Shown here piece after piece: positions 1 to 9,255 of a stretch of 64,000 nucleotides of DNA. The position numbers and the translations under genes were made by a program. The stretch covers positions 1-64,000 of the forward strand of contig JAAEAF010006768.1 of the NCBI GenBank assembly GCA_011037195.1, in the 5' to 3' direction. Each line of letters begins with the position of its first letter. Positions within the stretch are counted from its first letter, which is position 1. The stretch is from Triatoma infestans. Taxonomy: Eukaryota; Arthropoda; Insecta; Hemiptera; Reduviidae. The notes beneath the pieces are model-generated. The model was not told the DNA's origin and searched no databases. It worked only from the letters and a program-made list of their open reading frames with translations.

Positions 1-670
1 TTCTAGGGAATTGATATTTCGTCTTCCATTTATAATCTCATACTGGGACAGTTTACTTACTACTGTTCTAACAACTGTTGAGGGAAGGAAGTAGTGGGAA
101 CTAATCGTTCAGTAAATGGTTACTCCAATAGAAGATTTGTTCCAATAGAATCGTGAAACTTCCGTCAAGTCTGCGAGTCTTATCAACCCAGTTTTTTTTT
201 TGTTTTTTGTATAAATCACTTTACGCATCTTTTCTATGTCTTATTATAGTCGGAGCCGCGGAGTCCTAAGCAGAATTGTCTCCTGCTTATCTCTTAAGAG
301 GGCTCAGATTTCTAAGTAGCGAACGTTAAAGGAACTTCAATAGACGCTAGAAAGTAAAGAAACCAGCAGAACGGAAAGAAAGCAAAATGAACAAGTTATA
401 CATGCAAATTACACTTTAAATATATAAAGAACATAACTGACCTTTGATTTATTGTAAATACTTCGTGTAAATCTATAAAATGAGCGTTAAATTGTCATTT
501 TTATTGACCAGGCTACTTGTTAATGTTAACTAAAAACATTATTGACATTTCCAACCACTAATAAATAATCTGTGAAAGTTTTTTATATTCAACTTCTTTA
601 TGTTGGTGCATATAATATGAAATTATTATTACCATTATTTGTCGTGATCTTTTAAAAACGTTTATTATAT
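1..670. other. AT-rich stretch without recognisable gene
   Basis: Both strands are broken by frequent stop codons and I see no transposon ends or conserved protein motif. The stretch ends at a GT microsatellite. Confidence 0.5.
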
Positions 671-673
671 ATT

Positions 674-692
674 TGTGTGTGTGTGTGTGTGT
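674..692. repeat. (GT)n microsatellite
   Basis: An uninterrupted run of alternating T and G of about 19 bases is directly visible, followed by TATATG. It lies outside any recognised R copy. Confidence 0.95.
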
Positions 693-1023
693 ATATGATA
701 CAAAGTACACCTTTCACCATTTTCCTTTGCCCAATCTCTTTTATACATTCGTTATAAGAAAGAAAAGAGAAGAAAAAAAAAAACAAAAAACAAAAGCAAT
801 CACCGTTACCTTGGCCGGACCCCTCTCTACCTAATTGCATCTACACCGTCTTTCGCGCCATAATATATTATTACACTGTATTATACATACAGCACAAGTG
901 TGCTGTGCGCGGGCGTGATTTTTTTTAGTACTTCGTGTATTAGATTGGCACGCTTTGACCTTAAAACTATCTAATATTTACATCGCAACTATTTTTTTTT
1001 TATTGTTTACATTTTAATAAAGG

Positions 1024-1043
1024 TTTTTTTTTTTTTTTTTTTT
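1024..1043. repeat. poly-T tract
   Basis: A run of 20 T follows a shorter T-rich tract at about 991-1000. It could be the tail of a minus-strand retroposed sequence, but no body is recognisable beside it. Confidence 0.9.
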
Positions 1044-1439
1044 AATTTATTTTACACTTTCATTAATAATGCTAATTTGATTTAATAGGTTATTTATTAC
1101 AGCCAGCTGTAGAGTGGGACAAGGTGTGATGATATTTTTAGTTGATTTTGAGTATTTAAGTAAAAGAATTGAGAAATTGCTGCTCGATCTATCAATTTTT
1201 ATATCACCAATATGTTGGATTTGGATTAAGAACTAGAACCGGAAGGAAGAATATAACTCACTTCGTATCATTAATTGTCAAATAGTATGTCAACAATCTT
1301 AATACAATACATGGAGTTAAATTATCGTCAATATATTTATAGAAGAAATATTAAATTTTTCAAATTTAGTTTTCGCGTAAATACTGGAGATATTCCGTCT
1401 ATTATACTTAACAGACGTTTTGATGAAAATCCATCAATC

Positions 1440-1625
1440 GAAGTACGACTCTTCTGATTTTTTTTTTTTTCATATTTTCACGATTTTTCTCGAAACGGCT
1501 GAATGAATTTCTCTTTACATTTCGCTAGAACCACACAACAATAACATCATTTTTACATGAAACTTATTTTTTTTTTTTCAAAAAAATTGATTTTAAATTA
1601 AGCATTTGCAAGAACGTTTCGTGAA
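1440..1625 (+). repeat. R-family repeat, internal fragment
   Basis: The fragment carries the R boxes for a T-rich tract, CACGATTTTTCTCGAAACGGCT, reduced to its core CGATTTTTCTCGAAACGG, and a downstream TTCAAAAAAATTGATTT segment, in forward order. Both R termini are missing. Identification rests on matching box order with fuller copies such as those at about 13.2 and 29.1 kb. Confidence 0.5.
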
Positions 1626-1839
1626 GTAGTATCTCACTTTCACCTCTTTAGTAAAAATCAAATATTTTTCTCCTCTTTTCTGCTACGGATTCAGCGTGAT
1701 TCGTCCTGTTTTCTGCCATAGCCAGTTTGCTGTCATAGCCATTTCCTTCTTCATATAGATTAAGTTGAATGGGTGTTTTCTAGTAGACAGTGTAAAGTGT
1801 TGTCATATTGTCTGTTCAGTGTTTACGCACGTCTTGTTT

Positions 1840-1985
1840 ATAAAGATCCCAAAATTTTATAATATCAAAGACTGTACTTAGATGGCCTACTATTACTAGT
1901 GTCTGTGCCTGTACTGGACGCTCAAACACGAGATCATCTGCAAACAAGGATTCCACGCTTGGATATAATGTGATTAAGCTTTTAA
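1840..1985 (-). pseudogene. Possible non-LTR reverse transcriptase fragment
   Basis: On the minus strand a frame of about 45 codons reads SLFADDLVFE near 1919-1953. F/Y-A-D-D is the catalytic box of reverse transcriptases, and the hydrophobic residues on both sides fit that motif in LINE-type enzymes. A tryptophan follows about 27 residues later, roughly where LINE enzymes keep the W in the W...N..K block, but the rest of that block is not convincing. No other reverse transcriptase motif is seen nearby, so this is a scrap at best and could be chance. Confidence 0.33.
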
Positions 1986-2699
1986 ACATACTATTGAAAG
2001 TTGAGGCAGCTTAATGTGAGTAGGTTTTTGAAATGCGAATTGCTTGATCTGTACCAACCCAGAGTTACCTGAAAAATATTACTGCGCTTTTTCTTGTACT
2101 CACGCACACACACACGAGCGCGCAGCGAAAGAGAGAGCAAGTAAGATGTAATAAAAAGGAATCAGATATGCATAAAAGTAAATTTAATCAACGAGAGCTA
2201 TAATTCCTAAGAATTTCATGAACTATTATTATGCTGTTGGAATGCCAGCTCTTCTTTATCTGTTCATGCATGTGTTGTTCACGTATGCGTTACAGCAGTT
2301 AAATTAGAAAATGATTACAGCTCATTAACTTCATTAAAATCTTACATTATGCATTAGAATTGCCATCTCCATTTGTAATGACACTCTCATTAATAAAATG
2401 TCACCAATTTTCTGTAAACAACTTAATATCCACTCAAATAATATATCCTATGTTCTAATGATATTGAATAAATTAAATCTTGTTTTACATATTTTGGTTG
2501 CTAGGTTAAAACAAAAACATATGAATATTTAATATGCATATCAACTATGTAATATTCTCTCTCTTTCCTGTTTTATAGATTTTTCCAAACATTCATAATA
2601 TGTTAAACTCGATCAAATATTCAATAGAATAATTTTCTTTTTTTTAGGAATGGTTTTTTTTTCTTCAAATAATCAGCATTCAGCTTTCATATATTATGA

Positions 2700-3165
2700 T
2701 AATTACTTTCTCTTACTGCTGTATCGATCGTGTTACATTTTCGTTATCGAGTTTTCCCCAAAACCGGAAGTATACGTTTTTGAAGCCCCTAAGTGTGAAA
2801 AAGAGGGTTTTAGAAAATGTTCTGTGAGTGTGTATATGTGAACAGCCTAGCTCAAAAACGGAGAAAATCGCATATTTCAAACATTTTAGGTATCATATGA
2901 AGGATCTGCAGTACAAGGGGTGTAAGTTGCATATTATACCTCTTATATGCCCCATATGCATTATATCACCATGGAATCCGAAATGCATACAAGGAGATAA
3001 ACTGTTGTTTGATACGTTTCTCCGGGAAAATTTATTTAAAACTGGCTTTTCGGTGCTGGCGCTGGAGTGGTTATGGTTTACTTAAAAAAAAAGTCATTTT
3101 ATTAAATTTAGATTTACAGTTAAACAGAGAATTACAGTAAGAGAGAGTCGTGTGAGCGTTTCACA
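2700..3165 (+). repeat. R-family repeat, copy with both ends
   Basis: The left end ACTTTCTCTTAC (about 2704-2715) and the right end GTAAGAGAGAGT (about 3138) followed by GTGTGAGCGTTTCACAC are both present. In between are the GATCGTG box, the CCGGAAGTATACG box, a short TG-rich tract and the GTGAACAGCCTAGCTC box. At about 460 bp it is shorter than near-complete copies because the repeated internal module is largely absent. Two short open frames here are chance frames in the repeat. Confidence 0.75.
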
Positions 3166-3589
3166 CTCATTTTTTTACATCAAAAACATTTTATTGAGTT
3201 TTTTTGTTATTGAGGATATAGTTAAATTGACCTAATAGAATTGTATCCTTATTGCAGTTCTCAATATGATAACAGACATTTATTGGTTAATCCTATAGAT
3301 GTGTCCAATTAGATGGTGATATGGCCCTACCTGGTATTGGCATAGTCGCGGTTGGCTCTACTATAATCTGACCATTAGGAATCCAATTAATAGCACTACT
3401 GATATCACAGCATTATTAGATAATGTTTCATTGAAGAGAGATAGCTTACACTAGCTATTGACATTAGTTGGATTAGCTCGATTTTTGCTTTTTCTTCCAG
3501 CAATAAGAGACTTTCCATAACCATGTATATGAGGTCCTTTGAATATAAAAAAAAAAAATCTTCAGTGAAGTTGTTTCAGCGAACAACAA

Positions 3590-4180
3590 AATATCTGAAG
3601 AATGAAAAATTGCAGAAAACTGAAAACTATTCCGTTAAGACCATCAGAACTGACGCGAAAGTTTCGGAAGAGCGGCGTTATTGAATGGTGTTCTTTTTTG
3701 TCCCCCACTTCTTCACAATTTTGAATGGCTTCAATGATTTTCTTTAAAAATCACAGATTAATTACTCATATAAATGCTTATCACTTTCATGTAAAAGAGT
3801 TTTTGCAGGAACATGGAGTTTTTGAGAAAGTATTGGGAATGTTGACAATTATTGTGGTGGTTGGTTTCGAAGAGGTGGAAAGCATCCGAGACATTTTCCG
3901 TGATAGCCTGCTTCTTCATTTTGTAGTCATCGACCGGTTTCGGTCGTTCGCCATGTTCACAATGTTTACAATGCTAATCAGTCTTCCAAATGGCCACTTC
4001 AGTACAATGTTCGGTTCTACCATCTGAATTGTACATTAAAATACTTGGCGGAATTCCAAGTTTGAAGGGAATGGGCCAATCAGGAGGGGGGCGACTTATC
4101 AGAATTGATTTCGGAGATTTTCAGTATGATCACAAAAAGGCTCAAACTATTTTGCTTTAAACCATTTGCAACATTTATTT
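3590..4180 (+). repeat. R-family repeat interrupted by a Penelope-type terminus
   Basis: Left of about 3845 the R boxes GACGCGAAAGTTTCG and ATGGCTTCAATGATTTTC are readable. Right of about 3985 the R boxes GCCACTTCAGTACAAT and GAATTCCAAGTTTGAAG follow in the right order. Between them lies the family B foldback-type sequence described separately. The order means the B sequence entered an existing R copy. Confidence 0.6.
3850..3985 (-). mobile_element. Family B ribozyme-bearing terminus, decayed copy
   Basis: This matches the better copy at 57551-57784 over its left part: GGAAAGCATC then GAGACATTTTCCGTG, the AGCCTGCTTC box, and CATCGACCGGTTTCGG. Read on the minus strand it gives GGCGAACGACCGAAACCGGTCGATGAC, quoted here only by its core GAAACCGGTC. 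That core fits the GAAA, short stem III and GUC of a hammerhead-like motif, but the CUGAUGA box is mutated, so this copy should be inactive. The family is most simply a Penelope-like or related retroelement end. Confidence 0.55.
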
Positions 4181-4499
4181 GGAAAAATTAATATTAATAG
4201 GGGAATGTCTGATTTAGTAATAAACTAAATTTTCAAGTTTTGCAAGGAGTTGCATCTGCACAGCCATATATATTGTCATGTTAAGGTAAACTTTATATTC
4301 TAGAAGCCAATAAGTCTTGTCCCCCCTTCATATATACATTTATGTTATAATGCTAAGGTGAAATAACGTATAATGAAACTTATTAGATTAAAGAATATTT
4401 GTTTATATTGCAATAATTATTGAATATAGGGTTGGGTCCGCAATGCTGGATAACAACGGGTATTTTATCCGTCGTAGTATGCATATTTATTTTATTCCT

Positions 4500-4529
4500 G
4501 ACCGGTTTCGGATTTTCATCCATCGTCAA
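4500..4529 (-). ncRNA. Hammerhead-like core, family A left arm
   Basis: Minus strand: TTGACGA, extra T, GGAT-GAAA-ATCC hairpin, GAAACCGGTC. Stem III can only be A-U plus C-G with a two-base loop, as in the minimal hammerheads described from Penelope-like elements. The leading C of the invariant CUGANGA box is T here, so this copy is probably inactive. Confidence 0.45.
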
Positions 4530-4603
4530 AGTGAAACAAGTGTCGAGTGAAACGAAAACATTGCGTTTGGAGTAAACTCTCTGTACGATTGATAAATTTT
4601 GCT

Positions 4604-4633
4604 CTGACGATGGATGGAAATCCGAAACCGGTC
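4604..4633 (+). ncRNA. Hammerhead-like core, family A right arm
   Basis: CTGACGA, one extra T, GGAT-GGAA-ATCC hairpin and GAAACCGGTC are intact. Stem I is weak: bases before CTGACGA (TTTTGCT) pair partly with AGGAATAA after the predicted cleavage site. The unpaired T between the core and stem II departs from the canonical hammerhead. Confidence 0.5.
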
Positions 4634-5027
4634 AGGAATAAAATAATATGCATGCTACGACGGATAAAATACCAGATGCAATAATTATCTTAATAGAGAA
4701 ATTCGTGTGAACGGTTTGCCTTCTTATGAGGGGAACTAATCATTGTAATCCTTTCTAATTTTCCATATTGAGCTTTTATCGGAAGATATGTTTTGATGTC
4801 CCCTGAATTGTCTGTATTGTGAATAGCAACAATGAATCACACCAGACTCCTATCATCAAGATTCAGAATATCGTCAAAGAATCAGGAACGTTTACCATGC
4901 TGTTGACCTGATTGACGGATTTTGCTCTTTATGGATTCCTCCCCTTCCCCTACCTATATATATATTCTACCGTATACCTATATAATCTATATAACAGTCT
5001 ATCATTTTTATTTAAAACATTTTTGCT

Positions 5028-5735
5028 TTCTCTTACTGCTTGGTAAGAAGTGATATATTCCGATCGTGCCAGATTTTTGCAGTTTACTTTTCACCGGAAA
5101 TACCTGTTTTGTGGGCCACTGAGTGTGGAAAAAAATGTTTTTAGCCATATGGATATTTAAAACCTCTAAGTTGCAGGAAGTTCAAACTAGGTTTTCGTTT
5201 AGGTACTTACTACCAGCGCATCTGTGTCAGAAACCTTTGTGTCGTGGGTTCTGTGGGAACAGTAGTGTCAAGCGTTCGTCTTAAATACTACTTCAGTACA
5301 ATGTAGGCCCCACCAATTATATAATATTAATATACATTGGAAACATTGTTACAATTCCAAATTTAAAGAAAATCGGTTAACCGGAAGTGACTTTACAGAA
5401 TAGAAATTTAGTCGAAAACATCTATAACAATTTAAACTTGGTATGCTAGCTAACTGCCCAAATATAAACGTATTACTTATACGTTTATATTTGTAATATA
5501 ACCCCCCCCCCAATTGATTCTGGACAGTTATGTGGAATTTGTAGCGTTAAATTTGTTAAAATGTTTTTGATGCGCATTGCTGGGCCACAATATAATCACT
5601 TCTCTACCTGCCAAGGTTTAGGTGGCAGGTAAGAACAAATATGTAAAAATTCGAGTTTAAAGAAACTTTGTCATTTATATTCTTAATTAGGAATAAGAGA
5701 AAGTCATGTAAGTGTTTCACTCCATGTTTTTATTC
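5028..5735 (+). repeat. R-family repeat, near full length
   Basis: The left end GCTTTCTCTTACTGC, the TTTTCACCGGAAATACC box, the GGTTAACCGGAAGTGAC box (about 5375) and the right end AATAAGAGAAAGTCATG with GTAAGTGTTTCAC are present in order. At about 700 bp this is one of the fuller copies, but the GT tract is lost and a poly-C run (about 5504-5512) is present. A 75-codon frame beginning near its right end is not a recognisable protein. Confidence 0.75.
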
Positions 5736-6409
5736 TTTTATAATTGGGTTCTGAAGAAACTGAACATCAGCCACCTTCTTGAAGGGCCTTACCGATCGTA
5801 TTATAATGACTCCACTACCTATCTGATATTAGGTCCTGATTACATGGCAGGGATCAGTGCTATTTCAAGAGAAATTTTATATTACAATTTTATGTTGAAA
5901 GATAATAAAACTCAAGTCAGCATTGATATAGATTACTAAAATATAAAAAGAATAAAATAACTTTTCTACTATAAAAGCTTAAATAAAAATAGCTATTTCA
6001 TTAGGGGCATATGTTTTTTCAAGAGTCCTTAGTAAACGTTCAATTTGAATGTTTCGTAATTGAAAGTCTAAAGCTCGGACTGACGAATCAAAAATTAGGA
6101 AATTATTTGTAAATGCTAAATATGATAATCAAGATTTTATTTTTACTTTTTTTTACGCTGTAATTAAAAGTATTGCGATCAAGTCAGAATTTGGAAATTC
6201 GAATTTTTCATCGAGAAAATTTGTGTTGAGGTACCCTGAGCCCAAAAATAAAAAAAAATGTTTAGAAATGATTGTATTTGAGTGAACAAAATATGAGAAA
6301 ATATAGAAATTTGAACATGATATCTTTTGATCTGTATTTTTTGTTTGTATTGACCATCCGATTTTAAATCCTTCACACGCAGGGGGATTGGATCTGTAGT
6401 CATTAAATT

Positions 6410-6480
6410 AAAAAGTTCTTATTTCAGCCGAGCTTTCGGCAAATTTTTTTTTTTTTGTCTTCCTCAGGGCAAATTCTAAC
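6410..6480 (-). other. Retroelement-end-like sequence, unassigned
   Basis: Minus strand shows CCTGAGGAAGAC, an A-rich spacer and GCCGAAAGCTCGGC. A CTGA(N)GA box followed by GCCGAAA is typical of Penelope-type termini, and a Penelope-like coding scrap lies about 570 bp away on the other strand. The GAAA box is not followed by a usable GUC, so I do not call a ribozyme. Confidence 0.3.
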
Positions 6481-7051
6481 AACACCTCTAACAAAGGATG
6501 TAAGTAATTATTATATAAAGATACTGAACGTATAATATAATTATTATAAAAGTAAGAATTTAAAATTTACAGTATTGTTGGTGGATGTATAAAATTAACT
6601 ATCTAGAAACAACAGTCAGGTTAGAATACAGAAGAACAGAAAATAAATGGAGGGGATTGTTTAGAATGTGAGGTTACAGTTGAGAGGAGCCTACTTGATA
6701 TAAAACTGTAGATTACTGATACTGCACTTACAACTCCAATAAAAACAACAATATTCAACAATGTTGCTGGTATGTGTGACTTTTCTTTAGGATTCCATAA
6801 GATATAGTGCTGAGATTGGTTCAAATTTTAAGTCTAGAGGCCTCTCGTATACTTATAAAACAACTCCCTGTTTTTGATATTATCACAGATGTGGAATGCT
6901 CCCTTATCAATGACATTTCACACATAAACATACAAAAAATACAATAAGATCAGAAACGACTAACATAATTAATGAATGGCCTGATAAAATGTAACAATCT
7001 CGACCACATATATATTTATAATCTATTTTATCAACAAAACCCTTCATAATT

Positions 7052-7232
7052 AACAATAACTTGGTCATTTTTAAGTCAGATAAAGGTAATGTCACGGTTA
7101 TTGACAATAAAACTGGAAATGAATGAAATACTACAAATGATTTTTCCACACATAAGAAAACCAATCTTGATTCGACTTTGGATCCAAAGAAAAGTTGCGA
7201 TAAAATAAAAAAAATAATTTGTTTTTCAGTTT
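7052..7232 (+). pseudogene. Penelope-like element reverse transcriptase, N-terminal fragment
   Basis: The frame opening at 7052 reads LVIFKSDKGNVTVIDNK before a TGA at 7124-7126. A conserved block of the form (I)xKADKGNxTVIMxK marks the start of Penelope-like reverse transcriptases, and the match is close. After a frame change the next stretch reads a serine-rich DPKKSCDKIKKII, matching the DPTxxxxxxIxxxI segment that follows about 25 residues later in the family. The enzyme would copy the element's RNA into DNA; here only an estimated 60 residues remain, with a stop and a frameshift. No catalytic YADD box or GIY-YIG endonuclease is seen nearby. This is the only coding trace of the element class to which the ribozyme-bearing foldbacks may belong. 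Confidence 0.6.
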
Positions 7233-7289
7233 TCCTCTGAAACTGATTTAAAGAGTTTCTTTAATCTTACTATACACATAAAGATCGAT

Positions 7290-7650
7290 TATTTTAAATT
7301 TGTCCAAGAATTTTTTATTTTTAGGATGCTGGGGGTGTAGCAGCAATAAGCTTTCTTTCTTCCAGTTTGTTCAGTATATGTAGTTGGAGGATTCAACCCT
7401 TCTATATATGATTAAGTTCCATTAAATTCATTGCTGGAATTCTAAGTTTGTAGAATATTGGTTCACTCATTGGTCGTGTATTCCACAGAATAGGTTTCTT
7501 TCTTGAGGATAAGGGCTGAAAAGTTAGTTTCTTTGAACCCTGGAAAAAATCTGTGTGCAAATACTGGGTTGAGTTTAAGGGTAGTAAATATTTGATAGAA
7601 ATTCCGAGTTTGAAGAAACTCTATCAGTCGTAAATGTTCGAGCAGTAAGT
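7290..7650 (+). repeat. R-family repeat, internal fragment
   Basis: The fragment holds TTATTTTTAGGATGCTGGGG with GTAGCAG, then GGAATTCTAAGTTTG and CCGAGTTTGAAGAAACT, which match the boundary between the two internal R modules. Both R ends are missing. Confidence 0.45.
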
Positions 7651-8019
7651 CGGGTGATTGTTTTCCACATCATTTTTAACCTGACCTATTTCTTGTTGTA
7701 TTAAGTAATGTATTTGACAAAGATATTTACAAGCTCCTACTCTACATAGTAAAATAATAAGAATTAATAATAAATAAATTTGCCAAAATGGTGTACATAC
7801 TTTCCTAATCCTTAATGACTAATATAACGTATTTAGTGAAGAATAATGTTCTAAAGGCCAAAGAGAGAGACAGGTTCGCTTAGAAAAAATTATTGCCTCC
7901 AGCGGTCATGAGTTCCCTGTTCTAGTTTCCTACCTTAATGCATTTCTCGCTGTATAGTTATTTTTTTTACTGAATGTTTTAATTATCTCTTGGTCAGTAA
8001 TTACTACTATTATATCAGT

Positions 8020-8165
8020 TTTCTGAGGCCGCCATTAAAGTACTGTGTACGTATGTCATCTGTTCAAAATGGTATGGGAATGCCTCGTCTCATTATCAAC
8101 AACAACAGAGTTACCCAATTCTGGGTGCTAGGGCATGTTGGTTGGTGTGGATTACACTATTCAGT
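8020..8165 (+). pseudogene. LINE RNase H domain fragment
   Basis: Plus strand translation includes NRVTQFWVLGHVGW (about 8104-8148). LINE-type RNase H domains carry an N.V.L.WVPGHxG block that holds an active-site-region histidine, and this is a close match with P changed to L. Upstream residues show the shape of the preceding helix. The expected GNExADxLA block is lost immediately downstream. The same domain region recurs inverted at 8615-8800, and fuller relatives lie at 35.8 and 38.7 kb. It is a non-functional scrap. Confidence 0.65.
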
Positions 8166-8237
8166 AATGGTCTGTCCAACTAATAGAAATATATATATAC
8201 ATTCTTTATTCAAACCAATAATTCTTTGGATTACTAA

Positions 8238-8395
8238 TTTTTTCTTACTGCTTTTAAAGGAATATTCAGATTAGTGCTAGATTTTTAAAACTGAGTACTT
8301 ACCGGAAATATTTGAGGTCTCCTAATTGCGATTTTTTCTTTTTAAGGGCGTCATGTATATTTGAACAGCGTTTAACCTAGATGTAAAATAAAATC
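8238..8395 (+). repeat. R-family repeat, left-end fragment
   Basis: TTTTCTTACTGC at the left end, ACTTACCGGAAATATTTGAG and GAACAGCGTTTAACCTAG match the first quarter of forward R copies. It is cut off where the SINE sequence begins. Confidence 0.6.
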
Positions 8396-8415
8396 ACAGA
8401 AAACGCAAAAATTGA

Positions 8416-8603
8416 TAGGGTTGGTGTAGTGGTTATGAACATGGACCTGTAACTGGGAGGTCGTCAGTTCAAATCCCGCATATTGCTAAATTTTATATTC
8501 GTTTAAAAAATGTTAGTAAAGTAGGTGCTTCCGCCCTCGTCCATGACCTAACTCGTTACTTGGACATTAAGTCCGCCTGAAAAAAATAGGCATTACTTTA
8601 CTT
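8416..8603 (+). mobile_element. SINE-1 (tRNA-derived)
   Basis: The head contains an internal RNA polymerase III promoter: an A-box-like GGTGTAGTGGTTATGAACATGG and a B-box-like AGTTCAAATCCC about 40 bp later. The tRNA-unrelated body has the markers TAAATTTTATATTCGTTT, AGTAAAGTAGGTGCTTCCGC and TTGGACATTAAGTCCGCCTG, ending in GGCATTACTTTACTT. Four other copies in the window share these markers. No clear target duplication survives. It sits between two inverted RNase H fragments. Confidence 0.8.
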
Positions 8604-8614
8604 GTTAGAATGTC

Positions 8615-8800
8615 GGCCATCACATTTTCTTACACACCAACTGCCCTAGCATACAAATAGGGTATCTCTGTTGCTCTGGCCCAGGGTCATTAGAGTTTGA
8701 CGAGGCTTCCCATACTGATCTGATTGAACTGGTGACGTATGAACACAGACTTTAATGGCAGGCCGCCTGGCTATTGGATAGGATCACAACCTTCTGATTA
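8615..8800 (-). pseudogene. LINE RNase H domain fragment (inverted partner)
   Basis: The minus strand reads SNSQAACH in place of the S-D-S-Q-A-A helix block of LINE RNase H domains, then a tryptophan-containing helix, a PGPEQQRYP segment, a decayed WVPGHxG region (MLGQLV) and MADILTS in place of the GNExADxLA block. Several stops and shifts are present. At the DNA level it matches the plus-strand fragment at 8020-8165 (for example GCCATTAAAGT and GGGAATGCCTCGTC against its GGGAAGCCTCGTC), so the two form a decayed head-to-head pair. Confidence 0.6.
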
Positions 8801-8814
8801 CCGAACTTCTTGTC

Positions 8815-9255
8815 GAGGTTAAACTGGATACGCATCCAATTGCGTGAATTTTCTAGAAATTTGCCATTCACTCCGACAAAAATGCCCTTAAAAACTATTG
8901 AGTAAAATACGCACTTCCGTTCAAACCAATTTTCTTTAAGCTCGGAATTTTGGCAACATATTTAATTCTAGTTAATATTATATAGGCGATAGAATTGTAT
9001 AATAAACTAAATAAAATAGCACTTAAGAGGTAAACGTAACCCCACAGTCCTTCCCCAAAAAGCCCCTTAAATGAATTTTCCTGGTGTCAAATAAAACTTG
9101 TAGCTTTTTATATGAGTAGTTTATATATTTAGTTTAAAGAAAATCATTAGAGCCATTTTCAAGGAAATTGTAAAAAAATTGAAAAATCTATTCAGTTAAG
9201 TGGTACTTCCGGTTGAGGAATTTTGAAGATAACTTCCTGTTGAATTTGTCGAATT
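8815..9255 (-). repeat. R-family repeat, partial
   Basis: Read on the minus strand, CCGGAAGTACCAC, AATGGCTCTAATGATTTTC, a GGGGCTTTTTGGGGAAGG segment, GATAGAATT and CCGAGCTTAAAGAAAATTG follow in normal R order. Neither terminus is present. Confidence 0.65.

Larger units (their letters stand above)
4459..4673. mobile_element. Family A foldback element with two hammerhead-like cores
   Basis: Arms at 4459-4528 and 4604-4673 are inverted copies of each other, roughly 90 percent identical, around a spacer of about 75 bp. Each arm holds the TTTTATCCGTCGTAG box and a ribozyme-like core. In the right arm (plus strand) CTGACGA lies at 4604-4610, then one extra T, then stem II GGAT/ATCC at 4612-4615 and 4620-4623 with loop GGAA, then GAAACCGGTC at 4624-4633. 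The left arm carries the same core on the minus strand (4500-4529), with stem II kept, a different loop, and the first C of the core changed to T. No coding capacity is present. A half copy lies at about 53081-53152. Confidence 0.7.

Noticed and set aside
3725..4027. 100-codon plus-strand frame
   Set aside because: It runs across an R fragment and the inserted family B sequence, so it is a chance fusion of two repeats.
6413..6470. CTGAGGA...GCCGAAAGCTC as another hammerhead
   Set aside because: The segment between the boxes is mostly A and cannot form a convincing stem II; no cleavage triplet is present.
8410..8610. CRISPR-like or bacterial features
   Set aside because: No regularly spaced identical repeats occur anywhere, and the repeat content, poly-A tails and SINEs are eukaryotic.
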